DNA from: Klebsiella variicola
GTDB taxonomy: Bacteria; Pseudomonadota; Gammaproteobacteria; Enterobacterales; Enterobacteriaceae
Length of the DNA: 64,000 bases
NCBI RefSeq assembly: GCF_000828055.2
Contig: NZ_CP010523.2
Location: 3,844,001 to 3,908,000 of the forward strand
Direction: 5' to 3'
Every line of letters starts with the position of its first letter. Position 1 is the stretch's first letter. The notes under the pieces are model-generated. The model did not search any database. It saw only the letters and a list, made by a program, of their open reading frames with translations, and was not told where the DNA came from. Shown here in pieces: positions 40,314-51,781 of this stretch. The position numbers were made by a program, and so were the translations under genes.

Positions 40314-40958
40314 TTAATGGGTGGCGCCGCCGCCCAGTTTACTATCCACCGACTGGCGCAGCGCCACGGCAATGGCCGTTTCCAGCGCTTCCCGCACGGT
40401 GGCGGTCGCCATACTCGGCTCGCCGGGATGGGCCGCCGCCTGCGCCGGTAGCCATGGAATATGGATAAAGCCGCCCCTGACGCCAGCCTGCTCCTGCAGC
40501 TTATGTAGCAAACCATACATCACGTGATTGCAGACGAAGGTGCCGGCGGTTTGGGAGACCGAAGCCGGGATCCCGCGATCGCGCAACGCGCTGACGATCG
40601 CTTTGATCGGTAAGGTACTGAACCACGCCGCCGGCCCCCCGTCGACGATCGGCGTGTCGACAGGCTGCTGGCCTTTGTTATCGGGAATGCGCGCATCATC
40701 GACGTTGATAGCCACACGTTCAACGCTGATATCGACGCGACCGCCGGCCTGCCCCACGGCAATGACCAGCCTCGGCTGCAGGTCTTCTATCGCCGCGTAA
40801 AGCACCGACAGCGCCTCGCCAAACACACAGGGGAGCTGGCGGGCGATCACCGGCTGCCCGGCAATCATCGTCCCGTCCAGCTGCTTCACCACTTCCCATG
40901 AAGGGTTAACCGTTTCGCCATCAAAGGGTTCAAAACCGGTGAGCAATACTCCCGCCAT
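40314..40958 (-). CDS. pcp: Pcp, pyroglutamyl peptidase I
   Basis: A 214-residue cytosolic cysteine peptidase of family C15 that removes N-terminal pyroglutamate. The TGFEPFDG motif opens the protein, the catalytic Glu is in [17 protein letters not shown], the catalytic Cys in [15 protein letters not shown] (near residue 143), and the His in [11 protein letters not shown] (near 167). The second of two ATGs is chosen for its spacing to GGAG. It lies inside the ybgI-pxpBCA-nei row, where E. coli K-12 has no such gene; its product is the substrate of PxpABC. Confidence 0.95.
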   Translation of the reverse strand: MAGVLLTGFEPFDGETVNPSWEVVKQLDGTMIAGQPVIARQLPCVFGEALSVLYAAIEDLQPRLVIAVGQAGGRVDISVERVAINVDDARIPDNKGQQPVDTPIVDGGPAAWFSTLPIKAIVSALRDRGIPASVSQTAGTFVCNHVMYGLLHKLQEQAGVRGGFIHIPWLPAQAAAHPGEPSMATATVREALETAIAVALRQSVDSKLGGGATH

Positions 40959-40987
40959 CATCCTCTCCTTCGCGGTCATTCAGGTTG

Positions 40988-41740
40988 TCACGCTTCAGCG
41001 TCCAGTTGCGCGCTGACCAGAATATGGCGCCCGGCAAAGGCCGCCCGCAGACGGCGGGCAAAATCCAGCGCGTGCGGGCCATCGCCGTGCAGACACACCG
41101 TCTGCGCCACCACGTTCGCCCACTCACCGCTGATGCTGCGCACCCGGTGGTGCTGCACCATCTCGAGGGTTTGCGCCAGAGCCTGCTCTTCGCTGTCGAT
41201 CAGCGCGCCGGGCTGGCTGCGCGGCACCAGGCTACCGTCGGCCAGGTAGCCGCGGTCGGCAAACACCTCCTGGCGCGTCGTCAGACCATAGTGCTGCCCG
41301 GCGCGGATCAGTTCGCTGCCCGCCAGCCCCACCAGCACCAGCTTCGGGTTAACATCACGGATAGCGCGGGCGATCGCGTCCGCCAGCGGCGGCGACTTGG
41401 CCGCCTGGTTATAAAGCATGCCGTGCGGCTTCACATGCTGTAGCTCGCCGCCCTGCGCCTGAACGATCGCCGCCAGGGCGCCAATCTGATACAGCATCTG
41501 GGCATAGACCGTTTCCGGCGGCAGATCCATCGCCGTACGGCCAAAATTTTCCCGGTCGGGATATCCCGGATGGGCGCCCACCGCCACGCCGTACTTCAGC
41601 GCCTCGCGTACGCTCTGCACCATCAGTCCGGCGTCGCCGGCATGAAAGCCGCAGGCGATATTCGCCGACGAGACCAGCTGGAGCAGCGCGCTATCGTTCG
41701 CGCCCCCTTCCCCGAGATCGGCATTGAGATCAATCATCAT
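40988..41740 (-). CDS. pxpA: PxpA (YbgL), 5-oxoprolinase subunit A
   Basis: A 250-residue LamB/YcsF family protein. The family signature [11 protein letters not shown] opens it, and [24 protein letters not shown] and VKPHGMLYN follow. With PxpB and PxpC it opens 5-oxoproline to glutamate using ATP. The start MMIDLN is chosen from homologues and a GGAG eight bases before. It overlaps pxpC by 11 bases. Confidence 0.95.
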   Translation of the reverse strand: MMIDLNADLGEGGANDSALLQLVSSANIACGFHAGDAGLMVQSVREALKYGVAVGAHPGYPDRENFGRTAMDLPPETVYAQMLYQIGALAAIVQAQGGELQHVKPHGMLYNQAAKSPPLADAIARAIRDVNPKLVLVGLAGSELIRAGQHYGLTTRQEVFADRGYLADGSLVPRSQPGALIDSEEQALAQTLEMVQHHRVRSISGEWANVVAQTVCLHGDGPHALDFARRLRAAFAGRHILVSAQLDAEA

Positions 41741-42662
41741 CGTGGAGTCTCCAGGCCAGTTGTTCAAGATAACGCTGGCGATCGGCCCGTGCTTTTAAGG
41801 CCTCCTCCAGCGAGCAGGCGACAAAGTGGATCGGCTGCCCCAGCGGGATCTGCGCCAGCTGGTACATATCAGCCTCAATAATGCAGGCGATGCGCGGATA
41901 GCCGCCGGTGGTTTGCGCATCGTTCATCAGGACGATGGGCTGGCCGTTATGCGGCACCTGCACTACGCCCGGCAGCAGACCGTGCGACAGCATCTCGCGA
42001 TCGGTGATCCGTTTCAACGGCTGCCCCTGCAGGCGGTAGCCCATGCGATTGCTCTGCGGACTGAGCTGCCAGGGGGAGCGCCAGAACGACGCCTGCGAGG
42101 CCGCATCAAACTCATGATACTCCGGGCCCGGCAGCGCGCGAATGCGGTTGCCCAGCGGCAGCTGCTTGACACCGCGCGAGGTGGTAAAGCGCCGAGCGGC
42201 TTTCCCGAGCTTCAGCTGATCGCCATCCTGCAGGCGGCGTCCTTCCAGACCGCCAATCCCCGCCTTAAGATCCGTGCTGCGCGAGCCAAGTACCACCGGG
42301 ACCGCGACCCCGCCCGCCACCGCCAGATAGCTACGAATGCCATGCTGCGGCGTTTTCAGCACCAACCGTTGCCCGGCCCGGTAGGCGGTGCGCCAGCCCA
42401 CCCAGACCGCTTTGCCGTCCAGCGTCGCTTCGCAGGCGGCGCCGGTCAGCGCGAACCAGCCGCTGCGGGCAAATTCGATCTCCACCTGACCGAGGGTAAT
42501 CTCCAGCCCGGCGGCGTTCGCCTCGTTGCCAACCAGCAGATTGGCAATCACCAGCGAGGGATAATCCAGAGCGCCGCAGCGGCTGATGCCAGACTGGCGC
42601 AGGCCTTCTCGTCCACCGTCCTGTACCGAGGTGTACAGACCGGCGCGGATCAGGGTTAACAT
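41730..42662 (-). CDS. pxpC: PxpC (YbgK), 5-oxoprolinase subunit C
   Basis: A 310-residue protein of the biotin-dependent carboxyltransferase-like (KipA/AHS2) family. The typical opening [22 protein letters not shown] (split here as SVQDGGREG and [10 protein letters not shown]) and the [13 protein letters not shown] segment near residue 248 are present. With PxpA and PxpB it hydrolyses 5-oxoproline. It overlaps pxpB by seven bases and pxpA by 11, so the three are probably made together. Confidence 0.95.
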   Translation of the reverse strand: MLTLIRAGLYTSVQDGGREGLRQSGISRCGALDYPSLVIANLLVGNEANAAGLEITLGQVEIEFARSGWFALTGAACEATLDGKAVWVGWRTAYRAGQRLVLKTPQHGIRSYLAVAGGVAVPVVLGSRSTDLKAGIGGLEGRRLQDGDQLKLGKAARRFTTSRGVKQLPLGNRIRALPGPEYHEFDAASQASFWRSPWQLSPQSNRMGYRLQGQPLKRITDREMLSHGLLPGVVQVPHNGQPIVLMNDAQTTGGYPRIACIIEADMYQLAQIPLGQPIHFVACSLEEALKARADRQRYLEQLAWRLHDDD

Positions 42663-43312
42663 ACCCCCTCCTTTTGCGGCACAAAGCGAATTTTATCGCC
42701 CACGCGCAACAGCGCAGGCTCCTTACGCGCCGGGTCAAACAGCGTCAACCCGGTCCGCCCCAGCAGCTGCCAACCGCCAGGCGTCGCCAGCGGATAGATG
42801 CCGGTTTGCGCGCCGCCAATGCCCACCGATCCGGCCGGGACCCGCACGCGCGGTTCGGCGCGACGCGGGGTCGCCAGCGCCGGCGGCAGCCCGCCCAGGT
42901 AGGGGAATCCCGGCTGAAAACCAATAAACCAGACCAGGTATTCCACCGAGGCATGCAGCTCCACAACCTGTTTTTCACTCAGGCCGCTGTGTTGCGCCAC
43001 CACCCCGAGATCCGGCCCGGCCTCGCCGCCGTACACGACCGGGATGGTTAATGACCTCGACTCCGGCTCCAGCGCAAGACTCTCCTCCCACCAGCGCTGC
43101 AGACGGTCTATCGCCTCCCACGCCATCTCCTGCGGGCGGCGGAGCACCACGGTGATATTGTTCATGCCGGGAATGGCGTCAACCACCTCTTCATGGTGAG
43201 ACAGACGCTGGGCCAATCCCCAGATCCGTTGCTGGCTCTCGAGCGTGACCGGCGGCTCCAGCTCCAGCACGACGGCCGTTTCTCCTAACAGATAACAACG
43301 CGCTCGCTGCAC
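42656..43312 (-). CDS. pxpB: PxpB (YbgJ), 5-oxoprolinase subunit B
   Basis: A 218-residue KipI/AHS1 family protein. It has the conserved [12 protein letters not shown] near residue 135 and the [20 protein letters not shown] segment, typical of the carboxyltransferase-like cyclophilin fold. Together with PxpC it forms the ATP-using part of 5-oxoprolinase. It starts 14 bases after ybgI. Confidence 0.95.
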   Translation of the reverse strand: MQRARCYLLGETAVVLELEPPVTLESQQRIWGLAQRLSHHEEVVDAIPGMNNITVVLRRPQEMAWEAIDRLQRWWEESLALEPESRSLTIPVVYGGEAGPDLGVVAQHSGLSEKQVVELHASVEYLVWFIGFQPGFPYLGGLPPALATPRRAEPRVRVPAGSVGIGGAQTGIYPLATPGGWQLLGRTGLTLFDPARKEPALLRVGDKIRFVPQKEGVC

Positions 43313-43326
43313 TTTTCTCTCTCCCG

Positions 43327-44070
43327 TCAGGCAGGGTTAGGAATATCAATAAAGGTGACATCCAGGTCGGTCGTTTCCGTCAGCCATTCACTGAGGGCGC
43401 GAATGCCGCCCCGCTCGGTGGCGTGGTGGCCGGCGGCATAAAAATGCAGCCCCTGTTCGCGGGCAGAGTGAATAGTTTGTTCCGACACCTCGCCGGTAAT
43501 AAACGCATCCACCCCAAAGCGCGCCGCGGCGTCGATAAAGCTCTGGCCGCCGCCGGTACACCAGGCGACGCGGCTGACGGTGTCCGGCCCGGTATCGCCA
43601 CACCATAACGGCTTGCGCCCCAGCCGCGCTTCGATCCACGAGGCCAGTTCGAGGCCGGAAACCGGCATCGACAGTTCGCCCCACGGCACCAGCGGTTCGA
43701 TTTCACCCAGCACGTTAATCCCCAGCAGATGCGCCAGTTGCGCGTTGTTGCCCAGCTCCGGGTGGGCATCCAGCGGCAGGTGCCAGCCGTAGAGATTGAT
43801 ATCGTTGGCCAGCAGAGTCTTCAGGCGGCGGCGCTTCATGCCGCGGATCACTGGCGACTCGTTTTTCCAGAAATAGCCATGATGGACGATCACCGCATCC
43901 GCCTGCAGCCGAACGGCTTCATCCAGCAGCGCCTGGCTGGCCGTCACCCCGGTGACGATCGTTTGCACCGTATCACGTCCTTCCACCTGCAGACCGTTAG
44001 GGGCGAAATCACTGATGGCCGCACTATTGAGCTTGTCGTTTATCAGTTGTTCCAGTTCGCTATTTTTCAT
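43327..44070 (-). CDS. ybgI: YbgI, Nif3/DUF34 family metal-binding protein
   Basis: A 247-residue cytosolic protein that forms a hexameric ring with a dinuclear metal site in E. coli. The metal ligands are seen in VIVHHGYFW (near residue 63), in DAHPELGNN and in [10 protein letters not shown] near the C-terminus. Its biochemical role is unknown; names such as GTP cyclohydrolase 1 type 2 homologue rest on remote similarity. It heads the row ybgI-pxpB-pxpC-pxpA-pcp-nei, divergent from dtpD. Confidence 0.95.
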   Translation of the reverse strand: MKNSELEQLINDKLNSAAISDFAPNGLQVEGRDTVQTIVTGVTASQALLDEAVRLQADAVIVHHGYFWKNESPVIRGMKRRRLKTLLANDINLYGWHLPLDAHPELGNNAQLAHLLGINVLGEIEPLVPWGELSMPVSGLELASWIEARLGRKPLWCGDTGPDTVSRVAWCTGGGQSFIDAAARFGVDAFITGEVSEQTIHSAREQGLHFYAAGHHATERGGIRALSEWLTETTDLDVTFIDIPNPA

Positions 44071-44338
44071 CGCCACTCCAGCAGATAATCAGGGTATACA
44101 AAGGCATAACATAACCAGATCCATTCGGGCCGTCGATAGTCCACAACCGGCACCGACCATGACTTTTTTGTTAATCCCGCATTTTGTCTACCCACCCCAT
44201 CGCGCATTCGTGTATATTTATGCATTAATAAAGCATATTAAATAAACAGAAAGCCCCTCAAGCCATGAATATGACTAATAAAGCGCTATTCATGCAGAAC
44301 GATCGACTTTCGCTTTACGCCAGGAAACCACACTTCTC

Positions 44339-45817
44339 ATGAAGACAACATCATCGCAACCGCGGGCGATTTACTACGTCGTGGCGCTGCAAATCTGGGA
44401 ATATTTTAGCTTCTACGGCATGCGCGCCCTGCTGATCCTCTATCTCACCAATCAGCTCAAATATGACGATAACCACGCCTATGCCCTGTTCAGCGCCTAC
44501 TGTTCGCTGGTCTATGTCACGCCGATCCTCGGCGGCTATCTGGCCGATAAGCTGTTAGGCAACCGGATGGCGGTCATGCTCGGCGCGCTGCTGATGGCCA
44601 TTGGCCATCTGGTGCTCGGAGCCAGCGAAACCGCCCCAGTCTTCCTCTACCTGTCGCTGGCGATCATCGTCTGCGGCTACGGGTTGTTTAAATCCAACGT
44701 CAGCTGTCTGCTGGGCGAACTCTACGAACCTGCCGATCCGCGTCGCGACGGCGGCTTCTCGCTGATGTATGCCGCGGGCAATATCGGCTCGATTATCGCG
44801 CCGATCGCCTGCGGCTACGTACAGGAGGAGTATAGCTGGGCGATGGGCTTTGCCCTGGCGGCCATCGGCATGGTGGCGGGACTGGTGATTTTTCTCTGCG
44901 GCAACCGTCACTTCCAGCATACTGCCGGCGTCAACCGCCAGGCGCTGTGCGCGCGCCGCTTCCTGCTGCCGAACTGGGGCTGGCTGCTGGTGCTGCTGAT
45001 TACCGCCCCGCTGCTGATCGCCGTGCTGTTCTGGCAGGAGTGGTCGGTGTATGCCCTGATCGTGGCCACCGTTATCGGCCTGGCGGTGCTGGCGCGGATC
45101 TATCTGCGCGCTGAAACCGATAAACAGCGTAAGGATCTGCGCCTGATCGTCGTCCTCACCGCGTTTAGCCTGCTGTTCTGGGCCTTCGCCCAGCAGGGCG
45201 GGAGCTCCATCAGCCTGTATATTGACCGCTTCGTTAATCGCCATATCATGAGCTACGAAGTCCCTACCGCCATGTTCCAGTCGGTCAACGCCTTCGCGGT
45301 GATGCTCTGCGGGATGGTGCTGGCGTGGCTGGTGAAAGAGAGCGTCGGTGGCAATCGCACCGTGCGCATCTGGGGGAAATTTGCCCTCGGTCTGGGCCTG
45401 ATGAGCGCCGGGTTCTGCATCCTGACCCTCAGCGCACGCTGGTCCGCGGCCTATGGCCAGTCGTCCATGCCGCTGATGGTGCTGGGGCTGGCGGTGATGG
45501 GTTTTGCCGAACTGTTTATCGACCCGGTCGCCATGTCGCAAATCACCCGCATTGAGATCCCGGGGGTCACCGGTGTGCTGACCGGTATCTATATGCTGCT
45601 CTCCGGGGCCATCGCCAACTATCTGGCCGGCGTCATCGCCGACCAGACCTCGCAGGCGTCCTTCGACGCCGCCGGGGCAGTGAACTACTCCATTGACGCC
45701 TACATCAAGGTCTTCAGCCAGATCACCTGGGGCGCGCTGGCCTGTGTCGGCGTGGTGCTGGTCATCTGGCTGTATCACTCGCTGAAGGTCAGGACCGGCC
45801 GTCTGGCGGTGGAGTAA
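44339..45817 (+). CDS. dtpD: DtpD, proton-dependent di- and tripeptide permease
   Basis: A 492-residue inner-membrane carrier of the POT family with about 14 helices. The family motif with ExxEx-type residues is visible as [19 protein letters not shown] near residue 18, with [12 protein letters not shown] and the later FELFIDP-like segment ([11 protein letters not shown]). It imports small peptides with protons. It is divergent from ybgI; its 3' end overlaps convergent phrB by 29 bases. Confidence 0.94.
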   Translation: MKTTSSQPRAIYYVVALQIWEYFSFYGMRALLILYLTNQLKYDDNHAYALFSAYCSLVYVTPILGGYLADKLLGNRMAVMLGALLMAIGHLVLGASETAPVFLYLSLAIIVCGYGLFKSNVSCLLGELYEPADPRRDGGFSLMYAAGNIGSIIAPIACGYVQEEYSWAMGFALAAIGMVAGLVIFLCGNRHFQHTAGVNRQALCARRFLLPNWGWLLVLLITAPLLIAVLFWQEWSVYALIVATVIGLAVLARIYLRAETDKQRKDLRLIVVLTAFSLLFWAFAQQGGSSISLYIDRFVNRHIMSYEVPTAMFQSVNAFAVMLCGMVLAWLVKESVGGNRTVRIWGKFALGLGLMSAGFCILTLSARWSAAYGQSSMPLMVLGLAVMGFAELFIDPVAMSQITRIEIPGVTGVLTGIYMLLSGAIANYLAGVIADQTSQASFDAAGAVNYSIDAYIKVFSQITWGALACVGVVLVIWLYHSLKVRTGRLAVE

Positions 45818-47231
45818 TTCCTTTTCTGGCGGCCTCCCAGGCCGCCAGCGTCTCCTGCCGCGCCTGTTTGTGATCGACTATCGGGCGCGGATAATCCAGT
45901 TTGATCCCCTGTTTATCCGCCCACGCCCACGGCTGATGCAGCGCCTTCTCCGGCACCTTTGCCAGCTCAGGCAGCCAGCGACGCATAAACACCCCCTGCT
46001 TATCAAACTTCTCGCCCTGGGTGGTGGGGTTAAATATGCGGAAATAGGGCGCGGCGTCGGTGCCTGTCGAGGCCGCCCACTGCCAGCCGCCGTTGTTCGC
46101 CGCCAGGTCGCCATCAATCAGTTGACTCATGAAGTAGCGCTCCCCTGCCCGCCAGTCGAGGCGCAGATCTTTCGTCAGGAAGCTGGCGACAATCATGCGC
46201 AACCGGTTATGCATCCAGCCGGTGGCGTTAAGCTGGCGCATCGCGGCATCGACTATCGGAAAGCCGGTCTCCCCGCGCTGCCAGGCCTGCAGGGCGGCGT
46301 CATCTTCACGCCAGGCGACCTTATCAGTCCATGCGATAAACGGGCGTCCTTTACAGAGTTTCGGATAGTAGACCATCAGATGGCGGTAAAACTCGCGCCA
46401 GATCAGCTCATTAAGCCAGGTGGCACCTGCCCCACCGTCCAGCGCGGCGGGGTGTTCCGTCAGCAGACGATGCAGGCACTGGCGCGGTGACAGCACCCCG
46501 GTGGCCAGGCAGGGCGACAGGCGACTGGTCCCTTCCACGGCGGGGAAGTCACGCTGCCCCGCATACTCCGCCGCCGGTTGCTGACAAAACGCGCGCAGCC
46601 GCGCCAGCGCCGTTTTTTCATCCGCGGCAAACAGCAGCCCATCGAACGGCGTTTGCGGGTAGTTGAGCTCAGGCAGCGGCGGCGCCTGGCGGGCAGGCGC
46701 CTGGCGCGGCTTCGGCGCCGCCACGCACGCCGGGATCCCGTCCCGCAGACGGCGAATAAACGCATTCTTAAACGGCGTGAAAACTTTATACATTTCGCCG
46801 CTGCCGGTCATGACGCTGCCGGGCGGCAACAGGACGCTGTCGTCAAAGCCCTGGCAAATGACATCGCGCAAGGTGTTCTCAACGGCGGCATCGCGCTGAC
46901 GTTCATTGAATTCGTACTGATAGTTGTAGAACAGGTGACTGACCTGGTGCTGCTGGCAGAAATGGGCCAGCCGTTCGACGCTGGCGGTAAAATCATCCGC
47001 CTCTTCGACCCACAGCGGTATGCCCCGTTCCGCCAGCGCGGTGTGCAGACTGTGCAAATGGCTGACGATAAACGCGGCCTGCCGCGGCGCCAGGTGATGC
47101 TCACGCCACTGCCCCGGGGTGGCGATATACAGCGCCAGCACCTGCGCCTGCGGATCCCGGCAGGCGGCGGCCAGCGCCAGGTTATCGTGAATGCGTAAAT
47201 CCGTGCGTAACCAGACCAGATGGGTGGCCAT
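45789..47231 (-). CDS. phrB: PhrB, CPD photolyase
   Basis: A 480-residue light-driven repair enzyme with FAD and a folate antenna. The N-terminal alpha/beta domain opens [14 protein letters not shown]. The FAD-binding helical domain has [15 protein letters not shown], the conserved [16 protein letters not shown] and [24 protein letters not shown], given here in parts. The C-terminus runs about nine residues past E. coli and this extension overlaps the 3' end of dtpD. In E. coli ybgA lies in front of this gene; here it does not. Confidence 0.96.
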   Translation of the reverse strand: MATHLVWLRTDLRIHDNLALAAACRDPQAQVLALYIATPGQWREHHLAPRQAAFIVSHLHSLHTALAERGIPLWVEEADDFTASVERLAHFCQQHQVSHLFYNYQYEFNERQRDAAVENTLRDVICQGFDDSVLLPPGSVMTGSGEMYKVFTPFKNAFIRRLRDGIPACVAAPKPRQAPARQAPPLPELNYPQTPFDGLLFAADEKTALARLRAFCQQPAAEYAGQRDFPAVEGTSRLSPCLATGVLSPRQCLHRLLTEHPAALDGGAGATWLNELIWREFYRHLMVYYPKLCKGRPFIAWTDKVAWREDDAALQAWQRGETGFPIVDAAMRQLNATGWMHNRLRMIVASFLTKDLRLDWRAGERYFMSQLIDGDLAANNGGWQWAASTGTDAAPYFRIFNPTTQGEKFDKQGVFMRRWLPELAKVPEKALHQPWAWADKQGIKLDYPRPIVDHKQARQETLAAWEAARKGITPPPDGRS

Positions 47232-47416
47232 ATCACTCCTCAATTATCCGTCAGCAAAACTCATCTCATGATATAAGCCGGAAAAAATAGCGCGCTCCGG
47301 CAAAATAAGCACCTGCCAATTCCACTGCGGCGCATGAAAACGAGTGTAGACAAGCGACGAAAAAAAACCGCCGGGGGCAACCGGCGGTTTGCTTGTCTTC
47401 GTCGCAGCAGGACGGA

Positions 47417-47623
47417 TTAATAGAAATCGTGAGCGGCTTTTTCCGCCTGCGCCATCCACACCGGCTGCTCGCTGGTTTTCGACCACACCCGGTGCAGCCA
47501 GCTGTAATAGCGGGCGCGATCTTTCCAGAACAGCATCACCGGCAGCGCCGCGACGCCAGCCACGACGGCGAAAGCACGACGCAGTAAAATAATATGAGCA
47601 GGATAAGCTTTGTACAACGCCAT
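47417..47623 (-). CDS. ybfA: YbfA, small membrane-associated protein of unknown function
   Basis: A 68-residue protein starting [16 protein letters not shown], with one hydrophobic helix (about residues 12-33) and the polar end [24 protein letters not shown], given here in parts. It matches E. coli YbfA, also divergent from kdp. The second of two ATGs is favoured by spacing to GGAG. Function is unknown. Confidence 0.88.
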   Translation of the reverse strand: MALYKAYPAHIILLRRAFAVVAGVAALPVMLFWKDRARYYSWLHRVWSKTSEQPVWMAQAEKAAHDFY

Positions 47624-47933
47624 CATTTCTCTCCCCTTTGTCAGGCCGGCAAGCAGCGCCGGTAAAATTAATCATGTTTGTCTGAGCAAAATAATACCGC
47701 TCTGGTTGTAATTTTACTACTCATCCGACCACTAAAAAGCACGTATTTATACTTAATTTACATTCACCACGTAAATTAGTTACAAAAAAGTTAAATTAAT
47801 ACTAACCATCAGTTAAATTGTGCCTTTGCCATTTTTATACTTTTTTTACACCGCGCCCGCCGATTTTTGCAAAATCTTTGCGCCGTAATTCCTATTCTCC
47901 TGGTAAATCAAAAAAGACACCCGGAGGTGGATT
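47624..47933. other. ybfA/kdp divergent intergenic region
   Basis: An AT-rich gap of 310 bases with no gene. It contains the KdpE site and, in front of kdpF, CCGGAGG as a ribosome-binding site. Confidence 0.75.
47830..47856 (+). promoter_or_regulatory. KdpE binding site of kdpFABC
   Basis: ATTTTTATAC followed by TTTTTTTACACC matches the known E. coli KdpE target upstream of kdpFABC, as I recall it, in sequence and in position. Confidence 0.75.
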
Positions 47934-48023
47934 GTGACTGCAGGCGTACTCACTGGCGTTGGGCTGGTGTTCCTGTTACTGGCTTATCTGGTTTATGCCT
48001 TGATACACGCGGAGGCATTCTGA
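47934..48023 (+). CDS. kdpF: KdpF, small subunit of the high-affinity potassium pump
   Basis: A 29-residue peptide with a GTG start and GGAGG seven bases before it. It is one hydrophobic helix ([20 protein letters not shown]) with the end HAEAF. It closely resembles E. coli KdpF, which stabilizes the KdpABC complex. Its stop shares one base with the kdpA start (TGATG). Confidence 0.93.
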   Translation: MTAGVLTGVGLVFLLLAYLVYALIHAEAF

Positions 48024-49702
48024 TGGCTGCCCAGGGATTTTTATTATTAGCCAGCTACCTGCTGGTGCTGCTGGTGCTGGCGCGCCCGCTGGGGACGTGT
48101 CTGGCGAGGATGGTGAACGATATCCCGCTTCCCGGCCTGGCCGGCGTCGAGCGCGTCCTGTGGCGCGTGGCCGGGATCCGCGCCGAGGAGATGGGCTGGC
48201 TGCAGTATTTGCTGGCGATCCTGCTGTTTAACGCCCTCGGCGGCCTGGCCCTGTTTGCCCTGCTGATGCTCCAGGGCGTGTTGCCGTTTAACCCGCAGCA
48301 TCTGCCGGGATTGTCATGGGATCTGGCGCTCAACACGGCGGTCAGCTTTGTCAGCAATACCAACTGGCAGGCTTACGCCGGCGAAAGCACCATGAGCTAT
48401 CTCAGCCAGATGGTCGGCCTGACGGTGCAGAATTTCCTCTCTGCCGCCACCGGGATCGCCGTGGTATTCGCCCTGACCCGCGCCTTCGCCCGGCAGAAAA
48501 TGTCCGCCCTTGGCAATGCCTGGGTCGACCTGACGCGCATTACCCTGTGGCTGCTGCTGCCGCTCTCCCTGCTGGTGGCCCTGTTCTTTATTCAGCAGGG
48601 TGTGCCGCAGAATCTGCTGGCCTACCAGCCCTTTACCACCCTCGAAGGGGCGCACCAGCTGTTGCCGATGGGGCCTGTCGCCTCGCAGGAAGCGATTAAG
48701 CTGCTGGGCACCAACGGCGGCGGTTTCTTTAACGCCAACTCCGCTCACCCGTTTGAAAACCCGACCGCGCTGACCAATCTCGTGCAGATGCTGGCAATCT
48801 TCCTGATCCCGGCAGCACTGTGCTTCGCCTTCGGCGAGGTAGTGAGCGATCGCCGCCAGGGGCGCGCCATCCTGTGGGCAATGACGCTGATCTTTATCCT
48901 CTGCGTCGCCGTGGTGATGTGGGCGGAAACTCGCGGCAACCCCCACCTGCTGACGCTGGGCGCTGACAGTAGCCTGAATATGGAAGGTAAAGAGAGTCGC
49001 TTCGGTATTCTCGCCAGCAGTCTGTTCGCAGTGATCACCACTGCCGCCTCCTGCGGCGCGGTCAATGCCATGCATGACTCCTTCACCGCGCTGGGCGGCA
49101 TGGTGCCGATGTGGCTGATGCAGATTGGCGAAGTGGTGTTCGGCGGCGTCGGTTCGGGCCTGTACGGCATGCTGCTGTTCGTCATGCTGGCGGTGTTTAT
49201 CGCCGGGCTGATGGTCGGCCGCACTCCGGAGTATCTCGGGAAGAAAATCGATGTCCGGGAAATGAAAATGATCGCCCTCGCCATTCTGGTCACCCCGACG
49301 CTGGTGCTGCTTGGCACGGCGCTGGCGATGATGACCGACGCCGGCCGCGCCGGGATGTTCAACCCTGGACCGCACGGCTTTAGCGAAGTGCTGTACGCCG
49401 TCACCTCGGCGGCCAATAACAACGGCAGCGCCTTCGCTGGCCTGGGTGCGGCGACGCCGTTCTGGAACCTGCTGCTGGCGTTCTGCATGCTGGTCGGCCG
49501 CTTCGCCGTCATCATTCCGGTGATGGCCATCGCCGGCTCGCTGGTGGCGAAGAAAATTCAACCGGCCAGCCCCGGTACCCTCGCCACCCACGACGCCCTG
49601 TTTATCGGTTTGCTGATCGGCACCGTGCTGCTGGTGGGCGCCCTGACCTTTATTCCTGCGCTGGCGCTTGGCCCGCTGGCTGAACACTTTTCCTTACTTT
49701 GA
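48023..49702 (+). CDS. kdpA: KdpA, potassium channel-like subunit of KdpFABC
   Basis: A 559-residue inner-membrane protein of the SKT superfamily with ten helices. The K+ selectivity filter glycines are visible in [26 protein letters not shown] and ANNNGSAF. It takes up K+ at micromolar levels. The frame is open further upstream through kdpF, but homologues begin MAAQGFLLL. Confidence 0.98.
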   Translation: MAAQGFLLLASYLLVLLVLARPLGTCLARMVNDIPLPGLAGVERVLWRVAGIRAEEMGWLQYLLAILLFNALGGLALFALLMLQGVLPFNPQHLPGLSWDLALNTAVSFVSNTNWQAYAGESTMSYLSQMVGLTVQNFLSAATGIAVVFALTRAFARQKMSALGNAWVDLTRITLWLLLPLSLLVALFFIQQGVPQNLLAYQPFTTLEGAHQLLPMGPVASQEAIKLLGTNGGGFFNANSAHPFENPTALTNLVQMLAIFLIPAALCFAFGEVVSDRRQGRAILWAMTLIFILCVAVVMWAETRGNPHLLTLGADSSLNMEGKESRFGILASSLFAVITTAASCGAVNAMHDSFTALGGMVPMWLMQIGEVVFGGVGSGLYGMLLFVMLAVFIAGLMVGRTPEYLGKKIDVREMKMIALAILVTPTLVLLGTALAMMTDAGRAGMFNPGPHGFSEVLYAVTSAANNNGSAFAGLGAATPFWNLLLAFCMLVGRFAVIIPVMAIAGSLVAKKIQPASPGTLATHDALFIGLLIGTVLLVGALTFIPALALGPLAEHFSLL

Positions 49703-49722
49703 GCGATGCGGAGCACCCTGTT

Positions 49723-51771
49723 ATGAGTCGCAAACAATTAGCCCTGCTGGAGCCGACGCTGGTGCGCCAGGCGCTGCTGGATGCCGTGAAAAAACTCAGC
49801 CCGATGGTGCAATGGCGCAATCCGGTGATGTTTATCGTCTGGGTGGGCAGTCTGTTAACTACCCTGCTGGCGATCGCCATGGCTGGCGGCGCCCTGACCG
49901 GTAGCGCCACCTTTACCGCCGCCGTCAGCATCTGGCTGTGGTTTACCGTGCTGTTCGCTAACTTTGCCGAAGCGATGGCGGAAGGCCGCAGCAAAGCCCA
50001 GGCCAACAGCCTGAAAGGGGTGAAAAAAACGGCCTTCGCCCGCAAACTGCGCGCCCCGCAGCATGACGCGACGGTCGACCACGTGCCAGCGGAAGACCTG
50101 CGCAAAGGCGACGTGGTGCTGGTGGAAGCCGGGGATATTATCCCCTGCGATGGCGAAGTCATCGAAGGCGGCGCCTCGGTGGACGAAAGCGCCATTACCG
50201 GCGAGTCTGCCCCGGTGATCCGTGAATCCGGTGGCGATTTTGCCTCGGTGACCGGCGGGACACGCATTCTCTCCGACTGGCTGGTGATCCGCTGCAGCGT
50301 GAACCCGGGAGAAACCTTCCTCGACCGGATGATCGCCATGGTGGAAGGCGCCCAGCGCCGTAAAACGCCGAACGAGATCGCCCTGACGATCCTGCTGATC
50401 GCCCTGACGCTGGTGTTCCTGCTGGCCACCGCCACCATCTGGCCGTTTTCGGCGTGGAGCGGCAATGCGGTCAGCGTTACCGTGCTGGTCGCCCTGCTGG
50501 TGTGTCTGATCCCGACCACCATCGGCGGGCTGCTGTCGGCCATCGGCGTCGCCGGGATGAGTCGTATGCTCGGCGCCAACGTCATCGCCACCAGTGGCCG
50601 CGCGGTGGAGGCCGCTGGCGACGTCGATGTCCTGCTGCTGGATAAAACCGGGACCATTACCCTCGGCAACCGTCAGGCTTCCGCCTTCCTGCCGGCGCGC
50701 GGCGTGGAAGAGCGAACCCTCGCCGACGCCGCCCAGCTCTCCTCGCTGGCGGATGAAACCCCTGAGGGGCGCAGCATCGTGGTGCTGGCGAAACAGCGCT
50801 TTAACCTGCGCGAACGCGATCTGCAGTCGCTGCACGCCACCTTTGTCCCCTTTACCGCGCAAACGCGGATGAGCGGCATCAATATCGATCAACGCATGAT
50901 CCGCAAAGGGTCGGTGGACGCCATTCGCCGCCACGTGGAGGCCAACGGCGGCCACTTCCCTGCCGATGTCGATAAGCAGGTGGAAGAGGTCGCCCGCCAG
51001 GGAGCCACGCCGCTGGTGGTCGCCGAAGGGGAAAAGGTGCTGGGGATTATTTCGCTCAAAGATATCGTTAAAGGCGGTATCAAGGAACGTTTCGCCCAGC
51101 TGCGCAAAATGGGCATTAAAACGGTGATGATCACCGGCGATAACCGCCTGACCGCCGCGGCGATCGCCGCCGAGGCCGGGGTCGATGATTTCCTCGCCGA
51201 AGCGACGCCGGAAGCCAAGCTGGCGTTGATCCGCCAGTATCAGTCGGAAGGTCGGCTGGTGGCGATGACCGGCGACGGCACCAACGACGCGCCCGCGCTG
51301 GCTCAGGCCGACGTGGCGGTGGCCATGAACTCCGGCACCCAGGCGGCGAAGGAAGCGGGCAACATGGTCGACCTGGATTCCAACCCCACCAAGCTGATTG
51401 AGGTGGTCCATATCGGTAAACAGATGTTAATGACGCGCGGCTCGCTGACTACCTTCAGTATTGCCAACGACGTGGCGAAATATTTCGCCATTATTCCGGC
51501 GGCATTTGCCGCGGTCTATCCCCAGCTGGCCATGCTGAACGTAATGGGCCTGCATTCGCCGTCATCAGCGATCCTTAGCGCCGTTATCTTTAACGCGCTG
51601 ATCATCGTCTTCCTGATCCCGCTGGCCCTGAAAGGCGTGAGCTATCGCCCACTCTCCGCCTCGGCGATGCTGCGCCGCAACCTGTGGATCTACGGCCTCG
51701 GCGGTCTGCTGGTGCCCTTTATCGGTATTAAAGCCATCGACCTGCTGCTGACCCTGAGCGGTCTGGTGTGA
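49723..51771 (+). CDS. kdpB: KdpB, P-type ATPase subunit of KdpFABC
   Basis: A 682-residue P-type ATPase. The actuator motif TGES (AITGESAPV), the phosphorylated Asp 307 in LLDKTGTIT, the nucleotide-binding [10 protein letters not shown] region and the hinge motif [17 protein letters not shown] are present. It drives K+ uptake through KdpA. The start MSRKQL follows 20 bases after kdpA; an in-frame ATG eight codons earlier is ignored. Confidence 0.98.
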   Translation: MSRKQLALLEPTLVRQALLDAVKKLSPMVQWRNPVMFIVWVGSLLTTLLAIAMAGGALTGSATFTAAVSIWLWFTVLFANFAEAMAEGRSKAQANSLKGVKKTAFARKLRAPQHDATVDHVPAEDLRKGDVVLVEAGDIIPCDGEVIEGGASVDESAITGESAPVIRESGGDFASVTGGTRILSDWLVIRCSVNPGETFLDRMIAMVEGAQRRKTPNEIALTILLIALTLVFLLATATIWPFSAWSGNAVSVTVLVALLVCLIPTTIGGLLSAIGVAGMSRMLGANVIATSGRAVEAAGDVDVLLLDKTGTITLGNRQASAFLPARGVEERTLADAAQLSSLADETPEGRSIVVLAKQRFNLRERDLQSLHATFVPFTAQTRMSGINIDQRMIRKGSVDAIRRHVEANGGHFPADVDKQVEEVARQGATPLVVAEGEKVLGIISLKDIVKGGIKERFAQLRKMGIKTVMITGDNRLTAAAIAAEAGVDDFLAEATPEAKLALIRQYQSEGRLVAMTGDGTNDAPALAQADVAVAMNSGTQAAKEAGNMVDLDSNPTKLIEVVHIGKQMLMTRGSLTTFSIANDVAKYFAIIPAAFAAVYPQLAMLNVMGLHSPSSAILSAVIFNALIIVFLIPLALKGVSYRPLSASAMLRRNLWIYGLGGLLVPFIGIKAIDLLLTLSGLV

Positions 51772-51781
51772 GGAAAAAACT

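Noticed and set aside
48314..49687. A 457-codon minus-strand frame rich in His, Gln and Arg
   Set aside because: It is antisense to kdpA; the His/Gln/Arg content mirrors hydrophobic codons of a membrane protein.
49855..51411. A 518-codon minus-strand frame
   Set aside because: It is antisense to kdpB, which has full P-type ATPase motifs in the other strand.
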